From Kribbella sp. NBC_01245 (GTDB lineage: Bacteria > Actinomycetota > Actinomycetes > Propionibacteriales > Kribbellaceae): a stretch of DNA of 64,000 nt. Position 1 is the stretch's first letter. Each line of letters begins with the position of its first letter. Location: contig NZ_CP108487.1 of assembly GCF_036226525.1 (NCBI RefSeq), positions 7,502,001-7,566,000 of the forward strand, written 5' to 3'. The notes beneath the pieces were generated by a model. That model made no database searches. It saw only the letters and a list, made by a program, of their open reading frames with translations, and was not told where the DNA came from. Both the position numbers and the translations under genes were made by a program. Shown in pieces: positions 57,277 to 64,000 of this stretch.

Positions 57277-58201
57277 AGTGAGCCGGGTCGCCGCGATCGA
57301 CTGCGGCACCAACTCCATCCGGCTCCTGGTCGCGGACGCCGTCGACGGAGGCCTGCGCGAGGTCGACCGCCGGATGGTCATCGTCCGTCTCGGCCAAGGC
57401 GTCGACGCGACCGGCGTCTTCGCGCCCGAGGCCCTGGAACGGACGTTCGCGGCGTGCTCGGAATACGCCTCGTTGATCAAGTCGTACGGCGTTGAGCGGG
57501 TGCGGTTCGTCGCCACCTCGGCCGCGCGGGATGTCGCCAACCGGGACGAGTTCTTCGCCGGCGTCCACGCGCGCCTTGGCGTCGAGCCCGACATCATCGC
57601 CGGTTCGGAAGAGGCGGCCCTGAGTTTTGCCGGTGCCACGGGCGGGCTGGCCGACGTGCCCGGGCCGTACCTGGTGGCCGATATCGGCGGCGGCTCGACC
57701 GAGCTCGTACTGGGCGACGCGGATGGCGTGATCCAGGCCGAATCGCTCGACATGGGGTCCGTCCGGATGACCGAGCGACACGTGCGCTCGGATCCCGCCT
57801 CCCCGGATGAGGTCGCCGGGATGACGCGGGATATCGACGCGCTGCTCGACGCCACGGTCGTCCCGCTCGCGAAGACCCGGAGCTTGGTCGGCGTGGCTGG
57901 GACGGTCACCACTGTGGCTGCGGTCGCGCTCGATCTGCCCGAGTACGACCGCGACCGGGTGCATCACGCGCGTATTTCCGCCGCGCAACTGGTCGAGACC
58001 ACCTCGTGGTTGCTCTCGTCCACGCGCTTGGAGCGGGCGTCGCGTGCGGCGATCCACCCGGGCCGGGTGGACGTCATCGGCGCGGGTGCGTTGATCCTGG
58101 CGCGTTTACACGCCCGCCTTCACGGTTGTCTCGCGGTGGATGAGCTCCTGGTCTCGGAGCACGACATCCTCGACGGCACCGCCCTGTCTCTACTCGAGTA
58201 G
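57269..58201 (+). CDS. ppx: Ppx/GppA exopolyphosphatase / pppGpp phosphatase
   Basis: A 310-residue member of the ASKHA superfamily, short form with only domains I and II. Phosphate-binding motifs are VAAIDCGTNSIRLLVAD (residues 5-21) and VADIGGGSTELVLG; GVAGTVTTVAAVAL is the third. It removes terminal phosphates from polyphosphate or pppGpp; the short actinobacterial forms often prefer short polyphosphate. ATG 57269 overlaps the DUF501 end by eight bases; GTG 57278 is an alternative. The UDG gene starts immediately after the TAG. Confidence 0.93.
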   Translation: MTEVSRVAAIDCGTNSIRLLVADAVDGGLREVDRRMVIVRLGQGVDATGVFAPEALERTFAACSEYASLIKSYGVERVRFVATSAARDVANRDEFFAGVHARLGVEPDIIAGSEEAALSFAGATGGLADVPGPYLVADIGGGSTELVLGDADGVIQAESLDMGSVRMTERHVRSDPASPDEVAGMTRDIDALLDATVVPLAKTRSLVGVAGTVTTVAAVALDLPEYDRDRVHHARISAAQLVETTSWLLSSTRLERASRAAIHPGRVDVIGAGALILARLHARLHGCLAVDELLVSEHDILDGTALSLLE

Positions 58202-59029
58202 ATGCTTCCGCATCCGCTGACGGGCGAGCTGTTCGACAGTCCCGTGCCGCCCGGCACCGGCTGGCCCGACGACCCGGCGGACGCCGGCACCCCGGTCGCG
58301 CGGAACTCCTCGGACGTCGTACGGCTTGCATCCAGGGCTTCATCGCTTGCCGAGCTGGCGGCCGAGGTGTCGGTATGCCGGGCCTGCGATCGGCTCGTCG
58401 CCTGGCGGGAGGAAGTTGCTGTCGGCAAGCGAAAGTCGTTCGCGGACCAGCCTTACTGGGGTCGCCCGATCGCTGGGTGGGGTGATCCCGCGCCCAGTCT
58501 GCTGATCGCCGGACTCGCGCCCGCGGCGAACGGCGGCAACCGCACCGGCCGGGTGTTCACCGGCGACCGCTCGGGCGATTGGCTGTTCGCGTCCCTTTAT
58601 CGCGTCGGCCTCGCGAACCAGCCGACCAGCGAGCACGCCGGCGACGGCCTCCGTCTGATCGGCGCGCGGATGATCGCGGCCGTCCGGTGCGCGCCGCCCG
58701 CCAACAAACCCACGCCGGACGAACGCGACACCTGCGCGCCTTGGTTCCGCGCCGAACTCGCGATGGTGCTGCCCTCCGTGCGGGCGATCGTCTGCCTGGG
58801 CAAATTCGGCTTCGACGCGACGCTGGCGGGCCTGCAGACGGTCGGGTACGACGTACCGCGGCCCCGCCCTCGGTTCGGGCATGCCGTCGAGTACCCGATC
58901 GACGGCCCGTACGGCGAGGTGACCGTGATCGGCTGCTTCCACCCCAGCCAGCAGAACACCTTCACCGGCAAACTCACCGAACCCATGACCGACGCCATCT
59001 TCACCCGCGCGCTGACCCTCTGCAGCTGA
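58202..59029 (+). CDS. Uracil-DNA glycosylase, family 5 (UdgB type)
   Basis: A 275-residue DNA repair enzyme. The Fe-S cluster ligands are Cys59, Cys62 (VCRAC), Cys163 (VRCAPP) and Cys178 (DTCAPW). Motif 1 is GLAPAANGGNRTGRVFTGD (residues 104-122), which lacks the catalytic polar residue of families 1 and 4, as expected for family 5. Motif 3 is HPSQQNTFTGKLT. Family 5 enzymes remove uracil, hypoxanthine and other deaminated bases from double-stranded DNA. ATG 58202 follows the ppx stop directly. A perfect hairpin follows the stop. Confidence 0.93.
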   Translation: MLPHPLTGELFDSPVPPGTGWPDDPADAGTPVARNSSDVVRLASRASSLAELAAEVSVCRACDRLVAWREEVAVGKRKSFADQPYWGRPIAGWGDPAPSLLIAGLAPAANGGNRTGRVFTGDRSGDWLFASLYRVGLANQPTSEHAGDGLRLIGARMIAAVRCAPPANKPTPDERDTCAPWFRAELAMVLPSVRAIVCLGKFGFDATLAGLQTVGYDVPRPRPRFGHAVEYPIDGPYGEVTVIGCFHPSQQNTFTGKLTEPMTDAIFTRALTLCS

Positions 59030-59034
59030 ACCGT

Positions 59035-59135
59035 CTTCTTTTGCGACGATCGGACCCGATTTGCCGCTCGTCTGTTACCTGTCAGCTGCAGGCTGCCTCG
59101 CAGCGGCAAATCGGGTCCGATCGTCGCAAAAGAAG
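59035..59135. repeat. Long perfect inverted repeat (family A, copy 1)
   Basis: The 34-base arms 59035-59068 and 59102-59135 are perfectly complementary around a 33-base loop. It begins six bases after the UDG stop. The inner 22 bases of the arm match copy 2 at 29517-29603 apart from two compensated substitutions. It may serve as a terminator, but the sequence conservation exceeds what termination needs. Confidence 0.94.
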
Positions 59136-59276
59136 GAGGGCACCCGGGTTTGCGGGGTCGGGGGGATGGCAACGGGTGTGGGGTGGTTGCAATGTGGTGG
59201 TAATGCGGGTGTGGTGAGGTGGTGTGGGTCACTCTGGAGAGGGATGCCCGGTGGGCGAGATCACCCTCCAGAGGGT
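59136..59276 (+). other. Gene-free GT-rich stretch with a nested hairpin upstream of ndh
   Basis: With the flanking repeat and promoter this completes a 324-base gap without a gene. The first 90 bases are very GT-rich on the plus strand. A hairpin follows: CTCTGGAG (59232-59239) pairs with CTCCAGAG (59266-59273), and inside it GCCC-GGT-GGGC (59246-59256) forms a second stem. It lies upstream of the predicted ndh start point, so it is more likely a terminator of upstream transcription than an ndh leader. Confidence 0.5.
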
Positions 59277-59306
59277 TTGTGAAAGTTTTCACGAGGGCGC
59301 TACGCT
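59277..59306 (+). promoter_or_regulatory. Rex-type operator overlapping the ndh promoter
   Basis: TTGTGAA-AGTT-TTCACGA (59277-59294) matches the Rex operator consensus TTGTGAAnnnnTTCACAA at 13 of 14 defined positions. TTGTGA inside it serves as a -35 box, 18 bases before TACGCT (59301-59306) as -10. Rex senses the NADH/NAD+ ratio and represses respiratory genes when NADH is low; binding here would block RNA polymerase. The ndh ATG is about 40 bases beyond the predicted start point. Confidence 0.72.
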
Positions 59307-59353
59307 GGTACTACCACAAGGTTGGTAATGCCACTCAGGGAGAGTGAAGGTAG

Positions 59354-60661
59354 ATGACAGCCCAGGTACCGCACATCCTCATCGTCGGAGGCGGATACGT
59401 CGGGATGTACACGGCGTACGGACTGCGCAAGGCGGCCAAGCGGGGCAAGATCCGCGTCACGGTGGTGGACCCCAGGTCGGTGATGACCTACCAGCCGTTC
59501 CTGCCCGAGGCGGCGGCCGGTTCGGTCGAGCCGCGGCACGTCGTGGTGCCGCTGCGGAAGACCCTCAAGGGTTGCCGCGTCGTGACCGGCCGCGTGACGG
59601 CGATCGACCACTCGCGCAAGGTCGCCCACGTGATGCCGGAGGAGGGCCCGGACTACGAGGTGGCGTACGACCAGATCGTCGTCGCGCTCGGTTCGATCGC
59701 CCGCACGCTGCCGATTCCGGGCCTGGCCGAAGAGGCCGGCGGGTTCAAGAACGTCGAAGAGGCCATTGCCCTGCGCAACAAGGTGCTGGACCGGCTCGAC
59801 GTCGCGTCGTCCCAGCCCGACGAGGCGCTGCGCAAAGCCGCGCTGACCTTCGTCTTCGTCGGCGGTGGGTACGCCGGGGTCGAGGCGTTCGCGGAGCTGG
59901 AGGACATGGCCCGCTACGCCACCCGGTACTACGACAACATCACCCCGGCCGACATGCGCTGGGTCCTGGTCGAGGCCACCGGGCGGATCCTGCCCGAGGT
60001 CGGCCCGGAGCTCGGCGTCTACACGGTCGAGCAGCTCCGCAAGCGCAACATGGAGGTCCGGCTCGAGACCCGACTCGAGTCCTGCGAGAAGGGCCACGTG
60101 GTTCTCAGCGACGGCGAGGAGTTCGACTCCGACACCATCGTGTGGACCGCCGGCGTGAAGGCCAACCCGGCCCTGGCCGCGACCGACTTCCCGCTGGACG
60201 AGAAGGGTCGCGTCAAGTGCCTCCCGAGCCTCCGCATGGAGGGCCTCGAGGACGCCTGGTCCGCCGGTGACAATGCCGCCGTGCCGGACCTGACCGCCGA
60301 GCCCGGCGTCTTCTGCGCGCCCAACGCCCAGCACGCGGTCCGCCAGGCCAACCTCCTCGCGAAGAACATCCTGCGCGTAGTCGACGGCAACGAGCCTGAG
60401 GACTACAAGCACAAGTACGTCGGTTCGGTCGCGAGCCTCGGCCTGCACAAGGGCGTCGCCCAGCTGTATGGCGTGAAGGTCAAGGGCTGGCCGGCCTGGT
60501 TCCTGCACCGGACGTACCACGTGTCCCGCGTGCCCACCTTCAACCGCAAGGCCCGCGTCATCCTCGACTGGACGCTGGCGCTGTTCTTCCGCCGCGAGGT
60601 CACGTCACTCGGCAGCCTGCAAACGCCGAACGACGAATTCCGCCGCGCAACCGGCTCCTGA
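59354..60661 (+). CDS. ndh: Type II NADH dehydrogenase (NDH-2)
   Basis: A 435-residue FAD flavoprotein that passes electrons from NADH to menaquinone without proton pumping. The FAD-binding Rossmann motif is ILIVGGGYVGMYTAYGL (residues 7-23) and the NADH-binding one is FVFVGGGYAGVEAFAEL. VWTAGVKANP and DAWSAGDNAAVPD are the later FAD contacts, and AQHAVRQANLLAKNI the quinone-site region. The C-terminus has the amphipathic membrane-binding segment (VILDWTLALFFRREVTSLGS). ATG 59354 has GAAGGTAG upstream. The Rex operator in its promoter ties it to the redox state. Confidence 0.93.
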   Translation: MTAQVPHILIVGGGYVGMYTAYGLRKAAKRGKIRVTVVDPRSVMTYQPFLPEAAAGSVEPRHVVVPLRKTLKGCRVVTGRVTAIDHSRKVAHVMPEEGPDYEVAYDQIVVALGSIARTLPIPGLAEEAGGFKNVEEAIALRNKVLDRLDVASSQPDEALRKAALTFVFVGGGYAGVEAFAELEDMARYATRYYDNITPADMRWVLVEATGRILPEVGPELGVYTVEQLRKRNMEVRLETRLESCEKGHVVLSDGEEFDSDTIVWTAGVKANPALAATDFPLDEKGRVKCLPSLRMEGLEDAWSAGDNAAVPDLTAEPGVFCAPNAQHAVRQANLLAKNILRVVDGNEPEDYKHKYVGSVASLGLHKGVAQLYGVKVKGWPAWFLHRTYHVSRVPTFNRKARVILDWTLALFFRREVTSLGSLQTPNDEFRRATGS

Positions 60662-60766
60662 CCAGACGCGACCACTCGCCGCCTAAAACCCCGCGAGTGG
60701 TCACATTTGGCCGGACCAGACGCGACCACTCGCAGCCCAAAAGCCGGCGAGTGGTCGCGTCTGACC
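60662..60766. repeat. Double hairpin between convergent genes (family B, copy 2)
   Basis: Two similar hairpins in tandem fill the gap between ndh and the mannosidase gene. The first has perfect arms GACCACTCGC (60670-60679) and GCGAGTGGTC (60693-60702); the second has 20-base arms (60714-60733, 60747-60766) with two mismatches. Both loops are 13 bases and alike. The position suits a bidirectional terminator. The core is shared with 777-871. Confidence 0.88.
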
Positions 60767-63169
60767 TCAGTGGTCGACGGGCAGATCCGCCGGAGCCGTT
60801 GCCCAGGCGCTGGGGGTAGACCCCATCGTCAGGGCGATCCGTCCGCCTCGCTGCAGGTAGGACTCAGGGAGCCAGGAAGACGTGTGCGGACGTCCGTTCA
60901 ACCGGGCGGATTGCACGTACTGGTTGGCGTCTGACGTCTGCGGCGCCTCCACCACCAGATGTACGCCGTTGTCGCGGCGCAGCTCAACCCGGGGGAACAA
61001 GGGACTCCCGAGCAGGAGCTCCGCCCGGCCCGGCGTCTGCGGGAACAACCCGATCGCGGCGAAGACGTACCAGGCCGACATCGTGCCCAGATCGTCGTTC
61101 CCCGGCAGGCCCGACGGCCCCACGCCGTACACGGTGTCGACGATCTCCCGCACTGTCTCCTGCGTCTTCCACGGCTTTCCGAGCGCGTTGTACAGCCAAG
61201 GCGTGTGCAGTCCCGGCTCATTGCCCGGGTCGTACCGCAACGCGCTGCCGCCCTTCACGGCCCAGTTGCCCGCCTCATCGTGGAAGAACCCGTCCAGCCG
61301 TCGTACGGCGTTGTCGGCGCCTCCCATCGCCTCGGCCAACCCACCGACGTCCTGCGGCACCATCCACGTATAGGTGGCACTGGAGCCCTGAGCGAAACCA
61401 CGGTCTGTCGACGGCGTGAAGCCCGGCACCCACGTCCCGTCGGCATTACGCGCCTGCTGGTACCCGACGGCCGGGTTGAACGTGTTCTTCCACCAAGTGC
61501 CTCGCTCGGCCATGGCGGCCGTCGGCTGTCCGAGGCGCTCGGCCCACATGGCGAGGGAGTGGTCGGCCAGAGAGTTCTCGAGCGTCTCGGCGGCACCACC
61601 CCAGCAGTGGCAGGCGTCCTGCGGTGCGTAGTTCAAGTCGACATAGCGATCCAGCGCCGGTCGTTGCCCGGTGCATTGCCCTGGGCAACCACCATCGTTC
61701 TCCGCGTCGGCGTTCTGGACCGTTGCCTGGTGCAACAGCGATCGATAGGCGCCGAGGGCATCGAAATTGCGCACGCCCATCGCCGCGAAGGTCGCCAGTG
61801 TCGGCGCGGACGGGTCGCCCGTCATCACGTGAGTGGCGCCGTTGTTGTGCAGCCAGCGATCCCAAATACCCTTATTTTGCTGGGCAAACTGATACAACGA
61901 CTGAGCGAAATCGCCGGCGACCGAGGGCTTGACCAGCGCGAGCAGTTGGATATGCGCGCGGTATTGGTCCCACCCGGAGAACGTGCCGTACTGCGCGCGC
62001 TGTCCCTTCGCCAGCCGGTGGATCAACCGGTCGCTCCCGAGATACCGGCCGTCGACGTCGTTGAAGATGTTCGGCTGCAGCATCGCGTGGTAGAGCGCGG
62101 TGTAGAACGTCGACCGCTGATCCGCCGTACCACCGCCGATCCGCACAGCCTTCAGCTCGTTGTTCCACTGGCGATAGCCGTCGGCCGCTACGCCTTCGAC
62201 CGTCGCGTCCTTGCGGAGTTCCGCCGCTCGGTTGAGCTCGGCGCCGGCCAGGCTGACGTACGAGATGCCGATCTTCATCCGCACGGCCGAGCCCGGGGCG
62301 AAGCCGACGTACCCGCCCGAGCCCTTGCCGGCCCGGTCGGCGCCGGTCGCGTAGCCCTCGCCACCCGTGGTGTGCAGACTGCCCGGAGTGAGGGTGCGGT
62401 CCTTCCAGGTGCCGGAGGCAACGATCGGCTGGTCGAACGACGCGCTGAAGTGGAGCCGGTAGTAGGAGCGCCGGTTGTTGGTGCCGCCGTTCGCGCGCCG
62501 GCCGCAGAAGGCGCCGGTCAGGACGGACCCGGTGACCTTGCGGCCGGCCGGGTCGATGGTGATCTCGGCGTCCTCGCTGCCGTTGAGAGAGTTCGAGACC
62601 CGGAAGAGCAGGTTCGCCGGTTTGCCCGCGGGGAAGCCGAATTCGCCGACTCCCGCGCGCGTGGTGACCGCGAGATCGGTGGTCACGCCCGAGTCGAGCT
62701 TGACCGAATACCTGCCGGGCTTGGCGGATTCCTCCGCGTGGCTGAAGTTGTTCGCGTACTTGGCGTCGGTGGTATCACCCGTCGGGGACGAGTCGACCTC
62801 ACCGGCGTACGGCATGATCGGTACGTCGCCGGCGGCACCCGGATTGCAGCCGGCGCCGTTGACGTGGGTGAGGGAGAACCCGCGCACCCGCGTCACGTCG
62901 TACTGGTACCCGTTGGCCGCGCCCGTGCTGGTCTGATCCCCGCGAGTACTCGTCGGACTCCACGAGATCATCCCGAACGGCCGAACCGCGCCCGGCCACG
63001 TATTGCCATCCCGCCGCGACCCGACGAACGGATCGACGTACGACGCGAGGTCCTCCTGCCCGTACGACGCTTCGCCGTACGTCGTCGTGAGCTCTGCGGG
63101 TGGTGCCGCGGTGGCGGGTAGTACCGGCGTCAAGAGCAAGAGGGCGAGACCAGCGGCGACGATACGCAT
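60767..63169 (-). CDS. Secreted GH92 alpha-mannosidase
   Basis: An 800-residue secreted enzyme. The signal peptide is about 21 residues (ends ATA). The N-terminal beta-sandwich has YVDPFVGSRRDGNTWPGAV and GFSLTHVNGAGCNPGAAGD; the (alpha/alpha)6 domain has GTFSGWDQYRAHIQLLAL. Catalytic segments GNEPGLHTPWLYNALGKPW (acid Glu, about residue 648) and GLPGNDDLGTMSAWYVFAA (base Asp pair, about 692) are intact. GH92 enzymes are calcium-dependent exo-alpha-mannosidases, mostly 1,2-specific, acting on N-glycans or fungal mannan. ATG 63169 has GGAAGGA upstream. It lacks a carbohydrate-binding module. Confidence 0.94.
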   Translation of the reverse strand: MRIVAAGLALLLLTPVLPATAAPPAELTTTYGEASYGQEDLASYVDPFVGSRRDGNTWPGAVRPFGMISWSPTSTRGDQTSTGAANGYQYDVTRVRGFSLTHVNGAGCNPGAAGDVPIMPYAGEVDSSPTGDTTDAKYANNFSHAEESAKPGRYSVKLDSGVTTDLAVTTRAGVGEFGFPAGKPANLLFRVSNSLNGSEDAEITIDPAGRKVTGSVLTGAFCGRRANGGTNNRRSYYRLHFSASFDQPIVASGTWKDRTLTPGSLHTTGGEGYATGADRAGKGSGGYVGFAPGSAVRMKIGISYVSLAGAELNRAAELRKDATVEGVAADGYRQWNNELKAVRIGGGTADQRSTFYTALYHAMLQPNIFNDVDGRYLGSDRLIHRLAKGQRAQYGTFSGWDQYRAHIQLLALVKPSVAGDFAQSLYQFAQQNKGIWDRWLHNNGATHVMTGDPSAPTLATFAAMGVRNFDALGAYRSLLHQATVQNADAENDGGCPGQCTGQRPALDRYVDLNYAPQDACHCWGGAAETLENSLADHSLAMWAERLGQPTAAMAERGTWWKNTFNPAVGYQQARNADGTWVPGFTPSTDRGFAQGSSATYTWMVPQDVGGLAEAMGGADNAVRRLDGFFHDEAGNWAVKGGSALRYDPGNEPGLHTPWLYNALGKPWKTQETVREIVDTVYGVGPSGLPGNDDLGTMSAWYVFAAIGLFPQTPGRAELLLGSPLFPRVELRRDNGVHLVVEAPQTSDANQYVQSARLNGRPHTSSWLPESYLQRGGRIALTMGSTPSAWATAPADLPVDH

Positions 63170-63172
63170 GCG

Positions 63173-63226
63173 TCATTCATTCCTTCCGTGGCGGGCGGAC
63201 TCACCCACGCTAATGCGAATGAATGA
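63173..63226. promoter_or_regulatory. Inverted repeat in the mannosidase promoter region
   Basis: TCATTCATTC (63173-63182) and GAATGAATGA (63217-63226) are perfect 10-base arms, 34 bases apart, between the response regulator stop and the mannosidase start. AATGA is repeated in tandem inside each arm. It could be a pair of regulator sites brought together by looping. Confidence 0.45.
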
Positions 63227-63237
63227 ACGAGAGTTGA

Positions 63238-63915
63238 TTAGCGCGCGTCGTCCAGAAGACCGGCATCGTGCACGAGCAGGGCGATCTGGACCCGGTTGTT
63301 CAGGTCGAGCTTGCTCAGGATCCGGGACACGTGCGTCTTGACCGTCGGCACGCTGAGATAGAGCGTCGCGCTGATCTCGGCGTTGGATTTGCCCTCGCCC
63401 ACCGCCACGGCGATCTCGCGCTCGCGGGCGTTCAACAGGTCGAGCCGCTCGTCCGCACGCGCCTTGCGCTGGTCCTGCCCGGACGCCGCCACCCGCTTCA
63501 TCAGCCGCCGCGTCACCACCGGCGAAAGCACCGGTTGACCCGACGCCACCCGCCGTACGGCCTCGACGATCTCGGCCGGCGGCGTGTCCTTGAGCACGAA
63601 CCCGGCCGCGCCCGCGCGCAACGCCCGCAGCACGTGCTCATCGGCGTCGAACGTGGTGAGGATGACGACCTCCGGCGCACCCGGACGCGATCGGACCACC
63701 TCGGTGGCGGTCAGGCCGTCCATATTCGGCATCCGGATGTCCATCAGGATCACGTCGGGGGAGTGCCGCTCGATCAACGCCGGCACCCCGCGCCCGTCGC
63801 CGGCCTCGCCCACCACCCGGATGTCGTCCGCGCCCTTGAGCATCATCACCAGGCCGGCGCGCAGCAGCGGGTCGTCGTCCACGATCAGGACCCGGATCAC
63901 GGGTGTCTCGGTCAT
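63238..63915 (-). CDS. LuxR/NarL-type response regulator
   Basis: A 225-residue regulator. The receiver domain has DDD (VLIVDDDPL), phosphoacceptor Asp in VILMDIRMPNMDG and Lys in FVLKDTPP. The C-terminal helix-turn-helix is LNAREREIAVAVGEGKSNAE with VPTVKTHVSRILSKLDLNN. ATG 63915 overlaps the kinase stop (ATGA), which decides the start against a GTG eight codons upstream. It lies upstream of the GH92 gene on the same strand and may or may not control it. Confidence 0.93.
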   Translation of the reverse strand: MTETPVIRVLIVDDDPLLRAGLVMMLKGADDIRVVGEAGDGRGVPALIERHSPDVILMDIRMPNMDGLTATEVVRSRPGAPEVVILTTFDADEHVLRALRAGAAGFVLKDTPPAEIVEAVRRVASGQPVLSPVVTRRLMKRVAASGQDQRKARADERLDLLNAREREIAVAVGEGKSNAEISATLYLSVPTVKTHVSRILSKLDLNNRVQIALLVHDAGLLDDAR

Positions 63916-64000
63916 GCCGGCCACGGTAGCCACACCCACAGCCGGAACTCGCCATCACCCGTCCGCCCGTGCTCGATCCGCCCGTCCGCCAGCTTGGCCC
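63912..64000 (-). CDS. Sensor histidine kinase (C-terminal end only)
   Basis: The last 28 residues of a gene that continues beyond the window. The frame reads AKLADGRIEHGRTGDGEFRL then WVWLPWPA and stops at TGA 63912-63914. The GDGEFRLxVWLPW ending is the usual tail of the HATPase_c domain in NarL-partner kinases. It overlaps the response regulator ATG by four bases, which supports the kinase-regulator pairing. Confidence 0.75.
   Translation of the reverse strand, partial: AKLADGRIEHGRTGDGEFRLWVWLPWPA

Overview
The window comes from a high-GC Gram-positive bacterium. GTG starts are frequent, third codon positions are very GC-rich, antisense ORFs are long and spurious, and the gene blocks rplY-pth-mfd-mazG, eno-ftsB-DUF501-ppx and glmU-prs are typical of Actinobacteria. 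The secreted plant-polymer hydrolases and the many small regulators suggest a soil or plant-associated member of the Propionibacteriales, possibly Kribbella. The genus is an inference from gene content; I could not run a search.

Layout. (1) 0-4.4 kb: the end of a trans-aconitate methyltransferase-like gene, a VOC protein, a repeat-rich gap and a MacB/FtsX-type ABC exporter. (2) 4.4-13.7 kb: one tight minus-strand operon. It starts with a GH127 beta-L-arabinofuranosidase, followed by a complete oligopeptide-type ABC importer (lipoprotein, two permeases, two ATPases), a proline-iminopeptidase-like S33 hydrolase and a FadR-type GntR regulator. I read this as a candidate system for importing and dismantling hydroxyproline-rich plant glycopeptides. 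(3) 13.7-17.4 kb: a two-component system, a TetR regulator, and an acyl desaturase under a perfect palindrome. (4) 17.5-20.9 kb: tRNA-Gln followed by small accessory genes (a SUFU-domain protein, DinB, hypotheticals, a VOC remnant). (5) 20.9-28.2 kb: cellulose degradation, with a LacI regulator, a secreted GH6-FN3-CBM2 cellulase and a GH5 cellulase. The divergent neighbour is a LacI-sensor/PAS protein with a ruined GGDEF domain.

(6) 28.2-34.7 kb: small accessory genes, including a YEATS-like membrane protein, a membrane-anchored metallopeptidase, a WYL regulator and VOC and TenA-like proteins. (7) 34.8-37.3 kb: glmU-prs. (8) 37.3-43.3 kb: accessory genes, a second two-component system and a truncated BtuF-like gene, all lying between prs and rplY, which are commonly neighbours. 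(9) 43.5-50.2 kb: rplY-pth-mfd-lipoprotein-mazG. (10) 50.2-54.8 kb: an MFS transporter, a small regulator with a membrane protein under a perfect operator, a HAD-like gene divergent from a LysR regulator, and kptA. (11) 54.8-60.7 kb: eno-ftsB-DUF501-ppx, a family 5 uracil-DNA glycosylase, and ndh behind a near-consensus Rex operator that overlaps its -35 box. (12) 60.8-64 kb: a secreted GH92 alpha-mannosidase and the start of a third two-component system.

Non-coding DNA stands out. There are several families of long inverted repeats (arms of 10-34 bp, nearly perfect) at gene ends. Two of them, 30 kb apart, share sequence, loop length and compensatory base changes. I saw no insertion sequence, CRISPR array or rRNA.
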